Under the pieces are notes generated by a model. That model ran no database searches. It saw only the letters and a list, made by a program, of their open reading frames with translations, and was not told the origin of the DNA. Source: Candidatus Aenigmatarchaeota archaeon (GTDB lineage: Archaea > Aenigmatarchaeota > Aenigmatarchaeia > QMZP01). Taken from it: DNA of 33,098 bases. Shown piece after piece: positions 16,515 through 23,970 of this stretch. Both the position numbers and the translations under genes were made by a program. Location: assembly GCA_017609225.1 (NCBI GenBank), contig JAFCEK010000002.1, forward strand, positions 1-33,098, read 5' to 3'. Numbering within the stretch: the stretch's first letter is position 1; the number at the start of each line of letters is the position of its first letter.

Positions 16515-17093
16515 CTATTTTTCAAAAACCTCTTTTGGCACCTCAAATGTTTTCCTGCATTTCGGGCATTCAAACAATATGCTGCCGGCTTTTTCCTGTT
16601 TTTTCTCGGATTTCATGCCGCATATGCATACAAATCCTTTTATCTTTGCAGGATTTCCGTAAACAAGCGCATGAGCAGGAACATCCTTTGTTACAACAGA
16701 ACCTGCACCAACCATTGCATATTCCCCTATAACAACTCCGCAGAGTATTGTGGAATTGGCTCCTATGCTTGCTCCTTTTTTCACAACTATCTTCTTTCCA
16801 ACCCTGCTTTTATCCCAGATAAAGGCCCTGGGATAGGGGTCATTGGTGAATGTAACATGCGGTCCTATCAGGACATCATCCCCTATTTCCGCATTGTAAA
16901 CGCATGCATTGTTTTCTATTTTTACGCCTGAACCTATTTTCACTCCGGCATCAATATAAACATTCTTTCCCAGCACGCAGTTTTTTCCAAGTTCAGCATT
17001 TTCCCTTATCTGGGCATGATGCCATATCCTGCAGTTTTCGCCTATCTTCGATTTCGGCGAAACATCTGCTGTTTTATGCATATAGCTTTCCAT
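16515..17093 (-). CDS. Left-handed beta-helix sugar N-acyltransferase (WbpD/WlbB-like) with C-terminal zinc ribbon
   Basis: I chose the ATG at 17093, one base after the stop of the upstream dehydrogenase, giving 192 residues; the open frame continues further into that gene. Residues 5-150 are hexapeptide repeats ([67 protein letters not shown]). The TFTND-PYPR loop and the GNPAKIKG end are typical of WbpD/WlbB UDP-3-amino-sugar acetyltransferases, which use acetyl-CoA. An added tail (153-192) has Cys156-x-Cys158 and Cys176-x2-Cys179, a likely zinc ribbon that bacterial WbpD lacks. It forms a tight operon with the dehydrogenase and deacetylase. A different acyl group on the amino sugar is possible. 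Confidence 0.87.
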   Translation of the reverse strand: MESYMHKTADVSPKSKIGENCRIWHHAQIRENAELGKNCVLGKNVYIDAGVKIGSGVKIENNACVYNAEIGDDVLIGPHVTFTNDPYPRAFIWDKSRVGKKIVVKKGASIGANSTILCGVVIGEYAMVGAGSVVTKDVPAHALVYGNPAKIKGFVCICGMKSEKKQEKAGSILFECPKCRKTFEVPKEVFEK

Positions 17094-17094
17094 A

Positions 17095-18066
17095 TCAATC
17101 CCTTGAAAGTTCTGCTGCCTTAAGGGCAATCTCAAGTACAGAGAAGCCATCCTCCCCTGTAACAAGCGGTTTTTTGTTGTTTATTATGCATTCCAAAAAA
17201 CTTTTCAGCTCAAGCCTGAGGGGCTCCTGCTTTTCAATCTTAACCTCAATCTTTTCTGGTTTTGCAAACTCCACAACATCCTCAAAGCTTTTCTCCGGCT
17301 TTCTGTATTTGCTTTTATATAATATTAATTCCTGGGTTATGTAATTTACCTCTGCATAGCCCTTTGTGCCTGTTACCGCAAGGTTTCTTATTTTTACAGG
17401 TGTTATCCAGTTCACCTGAACAAAGGCGTTTGTTCCGTCATACTTTAACAGTATATCAGCATAATCCTCCCTGTGGTTTATCAGCGCCCTGCCGGCTGCT
17501 GCTGCTATATCTGTTGGCTTTTTTTCAAGTATGTAATTGAAAATATCAATATCATGAACGCCTATATCCACTATCACATTTGCATCCTTAACCTGCGGGG
17601 GGAACACGCCAACCCTTCTGGCAACAATGGTTGTTATGTCTCCAAGTTCTCCTTTTTTTATTATTTCCTTCAGTTTCTGGACAGCCGGATTAAACCTTTC
17701 TATGTGACCAACTGCAAGCTTTATGTCCTTTGATTTTGCAGCAGCCATTATTTCCCTTGCGTTTTCCAGCGTATCTGCTATGGGCTTTTCAATAAGAACA
17801 TGCTTTCCTGCATTAATGCAGTCAATGGCTATCTGTTTGTGATAGATTGTGGGCACTGCGATGGAAACCGCATCTATATCTTCCTTTTCAAGCATCTTTC
17901 TGTAATCCCTGTAATAGCTGCAGCCAAACCTTTCTGCGATTTTTCTGCCTTTTTTTTCATTCAAATCAGAAACAGCTACAAGATTTGACTCAGGAAGCTC
18001 TGAATATATTCTTGCATGGTGCTGTCCCATGTTTCCGATACCAATAACAGCTGTATTTAATGGCAT
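17095..18066 (-). CDS. Gfo/Idh/MocA-family NAD-dependent sugar dehydrogenase (WbpB/WlbA-like)
   Basis: This 323-residue oxidoreductase begins with the NAD-binding motif GIGNMG at residues 9-14. It continues to the family hallmark EKP at 93-95 ([11 protein letters not shown]), whose Lys is catalytic. The C-terminal alpha/beta domain contains the substrate-side block [14 protein letters not shown]. In the diacetamido-sugar pathway such an enzyme oxidises C3 of a UDP-N-acetylhexosamine (often the uronate), producing the ketone for the aminotransferase. It follows the deacetylase gene by 3 nt and precedes the acetyltransferase by one base. The product could instead be another keto sugar, since the family is broad. 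Confidence 0.87.
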   Translation of the reverse strand: MPLNTAVIGIGNMGQHHARIYSELPESNLVAVSDLNEKKGRKIAERFGCSYYRDYRKMLEKEDIDAVSIAVPTIYHKQIAIDCINAGKHVLIEKPIADTLENAREIMAAAKSKDIKLAVGHIERFNPAVQKLKEIIKKGELGDITTIVARRVGVFPPQVKDANVIVDIGVHDIDIFNYILEKKPTDIAAAAGRALINHREDYADILLKYDGTNAFVQVNWITPVKIRNLAVTGTKGYAEVNYITQELILYKSKYRKPEKSFEDVVEFAKPEKIEVKIEKQEPLRLELKSFLECIINNKKPLVTGEDGFSVLEIALKAAELSRD

Positions 18067-18069
18067 AAT

Positions 18070-18678
18070 TCACCTGTATGCAAAGCGGTAAACCTCGAAC
18101 CCTTCAGCAAAATCAAATCCCATCTGCTTTCCTCTTACCTTTGCAAGGGCTCTTATAAATTCCATATCAAAGTAATATCTTCTCTTCTGGGTTTCATAAC
18201 ATTCCAGTGACCTTATTTTCTTTTCAAGCTGCTCCTCTGTAAGGGAAACAAAGGCAACAGGCTGAAACCTTGGCGTGCTCTTCACATCCTCATACATTAT
18301 TATGCTCTGGTTTCTGAAAATCCTGACAGCCTCTTCTGCAAGGGTTTTATGGTCCTGATGTATGTTGTTTATTGAATGTACAACTATGATATCAGGTTTC
18401 CAGTTTTCTCTTTCCTCCTCCAGTATGCCTCTTATTTTTTCCGCATTTTCAGGGAATTTTGTATTTGGTATGTTCAGCAGCCTGTAATGCTCTTTGCCAA
18501 TGCCAAGGGCTTCCATGCTTTTTTCAAATTCCTTTGTTATGCCCTGATTCCCGGGCTGCTCTTCACAATCAGAAAAAACCAGCAGCTTTATTTCATTTTT
18601 GTCCTTTAATCTTACAAGTAGCCCTGCTGCCCCCAGTTCAATATCATCTGGATGTGCTCCAAGGAACATTATCTTCAT
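18070..18678 (-). CDS. PIG-L/LmbE-family zinc-dependent de-N-acetylase
   Basis: The enzyme is 202 residues from the ATG at 18678 (MKIMFLGAHPDDIELG). An ATG at 18687 would add three residues. The catalytic/zinc motif AHPDD (8-12) and the second metal-binding motif His107-x2-His110 (IHQDH) are both present, so the active site looks intact. The family removes N-acetyl groups from GlcNAc-containing substrates such as GlcNAc-PI, or from small thiol precursors. It is the first gene of the minus-strand operon with the dehydrogenase and acetyltransferase. De-N-acetylation of a sugar nucleotide or lipid-linked sugar, perhaps before re-acylation, is therefore the likeliest role. It diverges from the ATP-grasp gene across about 100 nt. 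Confidence 0.85.
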   Translation of the reverse strand: MKIMFLGAHPDDIELGAAGLLVRLKDKNEIKLLVFSDCEEQPGNQGITKEFEKSMEALGIGKEHYRLLNIPNTKFPENAEKIRGILEEERENWKPDIIVVHSINNIHQDHKTLAEEAVRIFRNQSIIMYEDVKSTPRFQPVAFVSLTEEQLEKKIRSLECYETQKRRYYFDMEFIRALAKVRGKQMGFDFAEGFEVYRFAYR

Positions 18679-18721
18679 ATGAATCATTTCCTTATTGTAT
18701 AGAGTGCTTTTATTTGTTCTC

Positions 18722-18770
18722 TTTATAAATTTTATAAATAGCGAAAAACCCTATATAACCACTACAGGAG
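18722..18770 (+). promoter_or_regulatory. TATA-like element and Shine-Dalgarno for the ATP-grasp operon
   Basis: Two TTTATAAA boxes (18722-18729 and 18731-18738) lie upstream of the gene. A transcript starting 25-30 nt after them would carry a short leader with AGGAG at 18766-18770, seven bases before the ATG at 18778. This decides the start of the ATP-grasp gene. Confidence 0.5.
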
Positions 18771-18777
18771 AATAGAA

Positions 18778-19827
18778 ATGGAAAAACTTACTATACTAAC
18801 AACAGGCGCTGGCGCTCCCGGGGCAGCAGGCATATTCAAAGGGTTCAGGATGGGAGCAGAACAGGATGGAAAACAGCTCAGGATAATAACCTCTGATATG
18901 GACAGGTATGCCTATGGATTCCATCTTGCTGACAAAGGATATGTGATACCTGAGGCATCAAGTCCCAGATTTATTCAGAGGCTTATGGAAATATGCAGGA
19001 AGGAAAGACCTGACTTGCTTTTTTCCTGGGTAACGCCTGAGCTTCTTAAAATATCAAGGTTTTCTGAAAACTTCAAAAACATTGATGTGATACCTGTGGT
19101 ATCAGGGATGGAGGCAATTGAAATTTCCCAGAATAAACCAAAATGTTTTGAGTTGTTCAGCAGGATTTCGCCGAAATTCAGGGTTGTTGAAACCCTGGAG
19201 GATTTTGAAAAAACCGTAAAGGAATTTGGATATCCTGAAAAGAATGTCTGCTTCAAGCCGGTTAGCGGATACGGAATGAGGGGATTCCGCATCCTTTCAG
19301 GAAAAGCCAATCTGCTTGAGGAAAAACCGGAAAAGGCAACCACTGATATGGCCAGTGCGCTGAATATGCTTGCATCATATGATGAATTTCCAGAGATTGT
19401 TGTCATGGAATACCTGTCCGGGAAGGAGTACACTGTTGATATGCTGCTGGATAATGGAAATCCTGTTCTAACAGTACCAAGAGAAAGGTTCAGGATAAAG
19501 TCAGGCATATCAAACATTGCGGTAATAAAAGAAAACCAGGAGATTGCAGGAACTGCTGAAAAAATAGCAAAGAAACTGGATCTGTCATACAATGCAAACA
19601 TACAGTTCAAGCTGGATGAAAACAAAAAACCAAAACTTATAGAGGTGCAGCCAAGGCTTTCAGGAACGGTGATAGCATGTATCGGGGCAGGTGTCAATTT
19701 CCCATACATGGCAGCAAAGCTTGCCCTGGGTGAGAGTTTTGAAAAGCCTGAAATAAAATGGGAAACCACAATGAAGAGGTTCTGGAATGAAGTTTTTATA
19801 AGGAATGGGGAGAAATGGTTTTTATGA
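18778..19827 (+). CDS. ATP-grasp family ligase (CarB/PylC-like)
   Basis: This 349-residue protein has an N-terminal pre-ATP-grasp domain (TILTTGAGAPGAAGIFKGFR, ITSDMDRYAYGF). An ATP-grasp domain follows, with VCFKPVSGYGMRGFRILSG as the nucleotide-binding lysine/glycine loop. VVMEYLSGKEYTVDML is the hinge acidic region, and KLIEVQPRLSGT carries the metal-binding Glu and the usual N/Q-x-R motif. The family joins a carboxylate to an amine via an acyl phosphate. The carbamoyl-phosphate-synthetase-like, single-subunit form often occurs in surface-sugar loci. A strong AGGAG site precedes the ATG. The last codon and stop overlap the nitroreductase start (ATGA). Substrates are unknown; context suggests modification of a sugar or small molecule. 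Confidence 0.8.
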   Translation: MEKLTILTTGAGAPGAAGIFKGFRMGAEQDGKQLRIITSDMDRYAYGFHLADKGYVIPEASSPRFIQRLMEICRKERPDLLFSWVTPELLKISRFSENFKNIDVIPVVSGMEAIEISQNKPKCFELFSRISPKFRVVETLEDFEKTVKEFGYPEKNVCFKPVSGYGMRGFRILSGKANLLEEKPEKATTDMASALNMLASYDEFPEIVVMEYLSGKEYTVDMLLDNGNPVLTVPRERFRIKSGISNIAVIKENQEIAGTAEKIAKKLDLSYNANIQFKLDENKKPKLIEVQPRLSGTVIACIGAGVNFPYMAAKLALGESFEKPEIKWETTMKRFWNEVFIRNGEKWFL

Positions 19828-20357
19828 ACACAACTGAATGCATTAAAACCAGATACAGCATAAGGGAATACAGCGATGCAGCAGTATCTGAAGGTTTGGT
19901 TAAGGAAATACTTCAGGCTGCTGTTTGCGCGCCATCTGCAGGGAACGCCCAGGACTGGGAGTTTATAGTTGTAAGAAAACAAGAGATAAAAAAACAGCTT
20001 GCCGAGGCAGCGCTGGGTCAGGGCTTCATAGCTGATGCGCCTGTTCTTGTTGTTGTATGTTCCAACCTGAAAAAGATAGGCTCTGCATACGGGGAAAGGG
20101 GGGTTTCGCTTTACTCCATACAGGATACAGCTGCTGCGGCAATGTGTCTTATGCTTGCTGCCTGGGAAAAAGGCCTGGGAACATGCTGGGTTGGCGCGTT
20201 TGATGAAGGGAGAGTTAAAGAAATCCTTGTACTTCCAATGGATGTCAGACCGCTTGCAATAATAACGCTGGGCTATCCAAGGGCTGGCATTGAAAAGCCA
20301 AAATCCAGGGATTTATCCGGGGTGCTGCACTGGGAGCATTATGGTGGTGCTGAATGA
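19824..20357 (+). CDS. Nitroreductase-family FMN-dependent oxidoreductase
   Basis: The protein is 177 residues from the ATG at 19824, which overlaps the ATP-grasp stop as ATGA. An ATG at 19815 would overlap 13 nt. The N-terminal TRYSIREYSDAAV is the FMN-phosphate-binding R-x-S-x-R motif of the family. APSAGNAQDWEFIVV, SIQDTAAAAMCLMLAAWEKG and GTCWVGAF follow in the expected order, and the C-terminus is ITLGYPRAG-like. These small proteins dimerise and use NAD(P)H to reduce diverse substrates. The middle position in a three-gene operon suggests a redox step in the same unidentified pathway as the ATP-grasp enzyme. Specific activity cannot be read from sequence. Confidence 0.87.
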   Translation: MNTTECIKTRYSIREYSDAAVSEGLVKEILQAAVCAPSAGNAQDWEFIVVRKQEIKKQLAEAALGQGFIADAPVLVVVCSNLKKIGSAYGERGVSLYSIQDTAAAAMCLMLAAWEKGLGTCWVGAFDEGRVKEILVLPMDVRPLAIITLGYPRAGIEKPKSRDLSGVLHWEHYGGAE

Positions 20358-20803
20358 GAAAAGAAGCTATGATGAGTTTGTTTGTAGGGCTGGTAATGAT
20401 CTCCTCAATTCTGGGTTTTGCTGTAATGCATCTGAATTTCACAAATGCTCCTGCAAACCAGGGGCCTGCAATATCAAATATTGTAAACAGAACCCTCACG
20501 ACAGAAGAAAGGCTTTTCGTGCTCAGAACAGGCAGGGTTTTGATAAGGGATTTGTATCCCTTTAATTGTACATCATGTATTGAGGATAACATAGCCTTTG
20601 AATCCTTTGCCAACAAATTTTCAAATTTTGTTGTTCTGGAAATGGCTGCTGTTCCTGAAAATGAAACCAGAATAGAAATGATAGGTAGAGATGGGAAAAT
20701 AATAGACCTTTGGAACATTACAATAACAGAAGATGCACTGCTTCCAATGTTTTGTGAACTTGTGCTGGCACAGCCAAAAGAATGCCTGCTGCTGGAGATA
20801 TAG
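20354..20803 (+). CDS. Small membrane-anchored extracytoplasmic protein with a CxxC motif, unknown function
   Basis: I do not recognise this 149-residue protein. It starts at the ATG overlapping the nitroreductase stop (ATGA). An N-terminal hydrophobic segment (about 6-27, MMSLFVGLVMISSILGFAV) is a signal peptide or anchor. The remainder is likely outside the membrane and carries several N-x-S/T sequons (NFT, NRT, NCT, NET, NIT). A CxxC motif (NCTSC, about residues 71-75) is followed by beta-strand-like sequence (NFVVLEMAAV, RIEMIGRDGKIIDLW). Two more cysteines lie near the C-terminus. The pattern could be a reduced thioredoxin-like fold, but the motif context is not canonical. It closes the ATP-grasp/nitroreductase operon. 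Confidence 0.6.
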   Translation: MRKEAMMSLFVGLVMISSILGFAVMHLNFTNAPANQGPAISNIVNRTLTTEERLFVLRTGRVLIRDLYPFNCTSCIEDNIAFESFANKFSNFVVLEMAAVPENETRIEMIGRDGKIIDLWNITITEDALLPMFCELVLAQPKECLLLEI

Positions 20804-20857
20804 TTTTAATCCGTTTAATACTGTTTTTAGTAAAGATTTTTCATCTGTTATCTAATG

Positions 20858-20879
20858 GTTCAGTTAGCTGAAAAAGTGC
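20858..20879 (-). repeat. Orphan duplicate of the AlaRS 3' end
   Basis: This 22-bp stretch matches 20937-20958 at 20 of 22 bases, with an offset of 79 bp. On the minus strand it reads TFSAN plus a TGA stop, against TFSVN plus TAA at the true end of the AlaRS gene. Confidence 0.75.
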
Positions 20880-20880
20880 A

Positions 20881-20908
20881 ACGCCTCCTTTGGAGGTGTG
20901 TGTTTTTT
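20881..20908. terminator. Hairpin with T run, probable terminator between convergent genes
   Basis: ACGCCTCC (20881-20888) and GGAGGTGT (20892-20899) form an 8-bp stem with one G-U pair and a three-base TTT loop. TTTTTT follows at 20903-20908 on the plus strand. On the minus strand the same hairpin is followed a few bases later by CTTTTTC, so it could stop transcription from both the small CxxC gene and AlaRS. It lies between the two gene-end repeats. Confidence 0.6.
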
Positions 20909-20936
20909 GGGCGCTTTTTGCCATTGTTAGCAAATA

Positions 20937-20958
20937 GTTTAGTTAACTGAAAAAGTGC
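20937..20958 (-). repeat. Direct repeat at the true 3' end of the AlaRS gene
   Basis: The last codons of AlaRS (TFSVN), its TAA stop and two further bases form the partner of the repeat at 20858-20879. The two mismatches give a Val/Ala change and TAA/TGA. Confidence 0.75.
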
Positions 20959-23854
20959 TTTTGATAACTTTAAGAAGTTTTGAAAGTTCTGCCTTGCCCT
21001 GACCCAGCTCCTTTGAGCCTCCTCCAGAGCCGCCCGCAAGCTGGCATATTTCCTTTATCTTTTTTCCAATATCTGTTTTTCTGCTCATGCCAACAATATC
21101 GCCTGCCTGGTTTGCAAGTATAACAGAAAGCTCTGGGTTTTTGGAAACAAGGTTATGTGCAATTTCTATCATTTCCTTTCTCTCTGCAGCAATCACATCA
21201 AACAGCCTGTTTTCATTTGCTTTTTTCAAAAGCTTTTCTGCTTCAAGGGCTGCAAATTCTTTTCTGATTTTTTCAAGCTCCTTTTTCTGGGCTTTCCAGA
21301 CGCTGAAAATATACCTGCTCAGATCACCCAGGGTTTTCATGGTTTTTTTCTCCAGATATTCATCCAGTTTTTTTTCCTTCATACCAGACCTTTTTCTCAG
21401 TGTGTTGATTTCCTTCCATTGCTGCACTATCTCCCTGAGAAATCTTTCTATTGTTTTTTCAAGCTGGTCAGGATGCACAGAAAAAACAGAGGATGCATCA
21501 TTTATCTGTCCCAAAACATTCTTTTCTGTAAACCTCTTTAATTCATTTCCTGTCTTCACGAAATGCAGGTCTTTTTTTATCATTTTTATTATGTTTTCCA
21601 TTGTTTTCATGCTTCTCCGGATATGCATCTCTGCCTGGGCGCCTGACTTTATTGTTATTCTGTCAATCCCGTCCTGAATCCTTTCAGAGCCCAGAACAAT
21701 GATTCTGCCAACATCTCCTGTATTGCTGTAATGGGTTCCGCCGCATGCCTCATGGTCAAGGTTTCCTATTGAAACTATTCTTATTGTTTTCTCTGGAACC
21801 GCACCGCCCTGATATATGCCCATTCCATATTTGTTTTCTGCCTTATTTCTTGGCAGCATCTCAATCTTTATGGGTATGCGTTTCTTTACAATATCATTTG
21901 CCTTTTCCTCTATCTTTTCAATCTCTTCTTTTGATATCGGCTTGTAGTGCGTTATGTCAAGATGTGCCTTTTCTGTTGTCTTTTTTGAGCCTGCCTGGAA
22001 AACATGCCTTCCCAAAATCTCCCTGGCTGCCAGGTTTATTATATGTATTGATGTATGGTGTTTTGCGAGCTGCTCTCTTCTTTCCCTGTCAATTTTTCCT
22101 GCAATAGTCATGCCTTCCCTGAGTTTCGGATTTTCCAGGTAATGCACAATAACATCCCCAAACTTCTGAACATTGAAAACCCTGAAATTGTTTATATAAC
22201 CAGAATCAGCATCCTGTCCTCCTGACTCCGGATAGAAGAGTGTTTTGTCAAGAACTATCTTGTTTTTGTCAATTATTTTCAGAACCTTTGCCCTGAATTC
22301 CGTCTGCTGCGGATTTTCATGGTAAAGCTTTTTTGTTGCAGGAATTCCTGAAACATCAACATGCTCTTCTTCCTCTTCCCTTTCAGTCATATGCCTCTCG
22401 GAAAGCTTTGTATAAAAATCATCAGGTATCTCAATCCTGATTTTTTTCTCTCTTGCAATCTCCTGAACAAGCTCAGGCTGGATGCCATTGGATTCATAAA
22501 GCTGTATTAGTTTGCTCTCATCAAATGTGCTGTCTCTGGAGCTTCTTGCCTTTTCAAGAATTGACTCAACAATCTTTCTTCCTCTTCCCCTTGTTTCCTC
22601 GAGTCTTTTTCTTTCAACATCAATTATATCTGAAAAGTTTTCAAGGCCTGCACTGAGATTTGGAAACATTGGCTTCAGATATCTTGCATGCTCCTCTGCT
22701 ATTTTTACAATATCTATGTCAAAACCAAACTCCTTTATAAATTCCAGCGCCCTCCTCAGAATAACCCTCAGATTGTAGCCGCCCCCAACATTGCTTGGCA
22801 GTGCGCCATCGCTTACTGCAAACAACAGGGCCTTTGTATGGTCTGCTATTGCATAAAGTGCCTCAAGCGGTGCTATATGCCTTTCCAGCTTCTCAAAGCT
22901 TGTTCCGAGTTTTTTTGCAATAGCTGTCTTTACATCTTTCATGCTCCTTGCCTCATCAATATTCATCCCGCCGGCAAGTTCTGCATACCTTAAAAACAAT
23001 TCCCTGTCATAATCTGTGTTTTTTTTCAGTTTTTCCATGACAGGCCCGAATGTGGCATCATAACTTGTGGGGGTTCCCTGGGTTATCCAGGCAAACCTCT
23101 CCAGGCCTGCACCCATGTCTATAACCTTGTTTTTCATGATTTTGTATTTATCCAGTGTTCCAATGAATTCCGTAAAAACAGCATTGCCAAGCTCAAGCCC
23201 TCTTGCAAAATATTCAAGGGAGTATCCAAATGCTGCGGGCCCAAGCCAGGCATCCTCAATCCATGTTATTTCTTCCGGTTTTATGCCAAAAACCCTTGTA
23301 ACAAGCTCAAAATCAAGCTCTGCGCACCTGTCCTTCCAGTAGCCGTTCCTGCCGTCATACAGGGAGTGCTGGCCTATCATTACAAAGTTTGTGTAATGTT
23401 TTCCTGTCCTGCCTACATTGGGGATGTCATTAAAACGCATGCATGACTGCGGTATAATCAGCGGATTTGCAGGGAATTCAAAAACTGTTTCTCTTCCTAC
23501 CTTTCTCTGAAATGAAACTATGCTTGCTATTGTAAAGTACAGGCCGGGAAACCATCTGCATACAGAAGGGTATGACTGTATGCTCTCATGTCCTCTCTTC
23601 ACAAAAAATTTCTCAATTGCCCTCCATGTTTCAATATAATCCATTTTTCTTTTGCATGGAGAATTGTTTATAAAGCCATATCTGACGCATGGTGCATCAC
23701 CGCAAAGCTCTGTCTGCGGGTCAAGCGTCCAGAAAAATTTTCCGCATGAGCTGCATTTTTTTCTGGTAAATCCATTCTCCTCAAAGAGTTTTACCTTCCA
23801 GTACTTATCCGGGTTTTTCTGCAGTTTCCTTATAAGGTCTTTTTTTGTTGCCAT
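20939..23854 (-). CDS. alaS: Alanyl-tRNA synthetase, archaeal type
   Basis: The enzyme charges tRNA-Ala and edits Ser/Gly mischarged onto it. At 971 residues it is within the archaeal range. The N-terminal cysteine cluster (Cys34, Cys37, Cys51, Cys56; CSSCGKFFW, CGDAPC) is characteristic of archaeal AlaRS. The class II catalytic core runs through SYPSVCRWFPGLYFTIASI (motif 2 region), QSCMRFNDIPNVGRTG, and DMGAGLERFAW (motif 3 region). The editing domain has the metal-binding histidines in KHHTSIHIINL (about residue 600) and CGGTH (about 704). The C-terminal DHHA1-like domain ends with AGGSGGGSKELGQG. The ATG at 23854 has a TATA-like stretch (near 23870-23886) that fits a leaderless transcript. 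It diverges from the 703-residue surface protein. Confidence 0.96.
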   Translation of the reverse strand: MATKKDLIRKLQKNPDKYWKVKLFEENGFTRKKCSSCGKFFWTLDPQTELCGDAPCVRYGFINNSPCKRKMDYIETWRAIEKFFVKRGHESIQSYPSVCRWFPGLYFTIASIVSFQRKVGRETVFEFPANPLIIPQSCMRFNDIPNVGRTGKHYTNFVMIGQHSLYDGRNGYWKDRCAELDFELVTRVFGIKPEEITWIEDAWLGPAAFGYSLEYFARGLELGNAVFTEFIGTLDKYKIMKNKVIDMGAGLERFAWITQGTPTSYDATFGPVMEKLKKNTDYDRELFLRYAELAGGMNIDEARSMKDVKTAIAKKLGTSFEKLERHIAPLEALYAIADHTKALLFAVSDGALPSNVGGGYNLRVILRRALEFIKEFGFDIDIVKIAEEHARYLKPMFPNLSAGLENFSDIIDVERKRLEETRGRGRKIVESILEKARSSRDSTFDESKLIQLYESNGIQPELVQEIAREKKIRIEIPDDFYTKLSERHMTEREEEEEHVDVSGIPATKKLYHENPQQTEFRAKVLKIIDKNKIVLDKTLFYPESGGQDADSGYINNFRVFNVQKFGDVIVHYLENPKLREGMTIAGKIDRERREQLAKHHTSIHIINLAAREILGRHVFQAGSKKTTEKAHLDITHYKPISKEEIEKIEEKANDIVKKRIPIKIEMLPRNKAENKYGMGIYQGGAVPEKTIRIVSIGNLDHEACGGTHYSNTGDVGRIIVLGSERIQDGIDRITIKSGAQAEMHIRRSMKTMENIIKMIKKDLHFVKTGNELKRFTEKNVLGQINDASSVFSVHPDQLEKTIERFLREIVQQWKEINTLRKRSGMKEKKLDEYLEKKTMKTLGDLSRYIFSVWKAQKKELEKIRKEFAALEAEKLLKKANENRLFDVIAAERKEMIEIAHNLVSKNPELSVILANQAGDIVGMSRKTDIGKKIKEICQLAGGSGGGSKELGQGKAELSKLLKVIKSTFSVN

Positions 23855-23970
23855 AAAAACACAGCACCGTATAAAATTAAATAAGTGTTGTATCTTTGTA
23901 TATATTAAATATATTTAGTGTTTATAGCAACAGTATCAGGAATTTAATAAGAGGCATCCAATTATATTAT

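Noticed and set aside
17094-17165. A longer start for the acetyltransferase
   Set aside because: It would read through the end of the upstream dehydrogenase, while the ATG at 17093 lies one base after that gene's stop and precedes the beta-helix directly.
23896-23970. A 25-codon upstream extension of the class III-signal protein
   Set aside because: It would bury the pilin-like signal peptide inside the protein and overlaps the TATA-like region. The ATG at 23971 gives a canonical signal.
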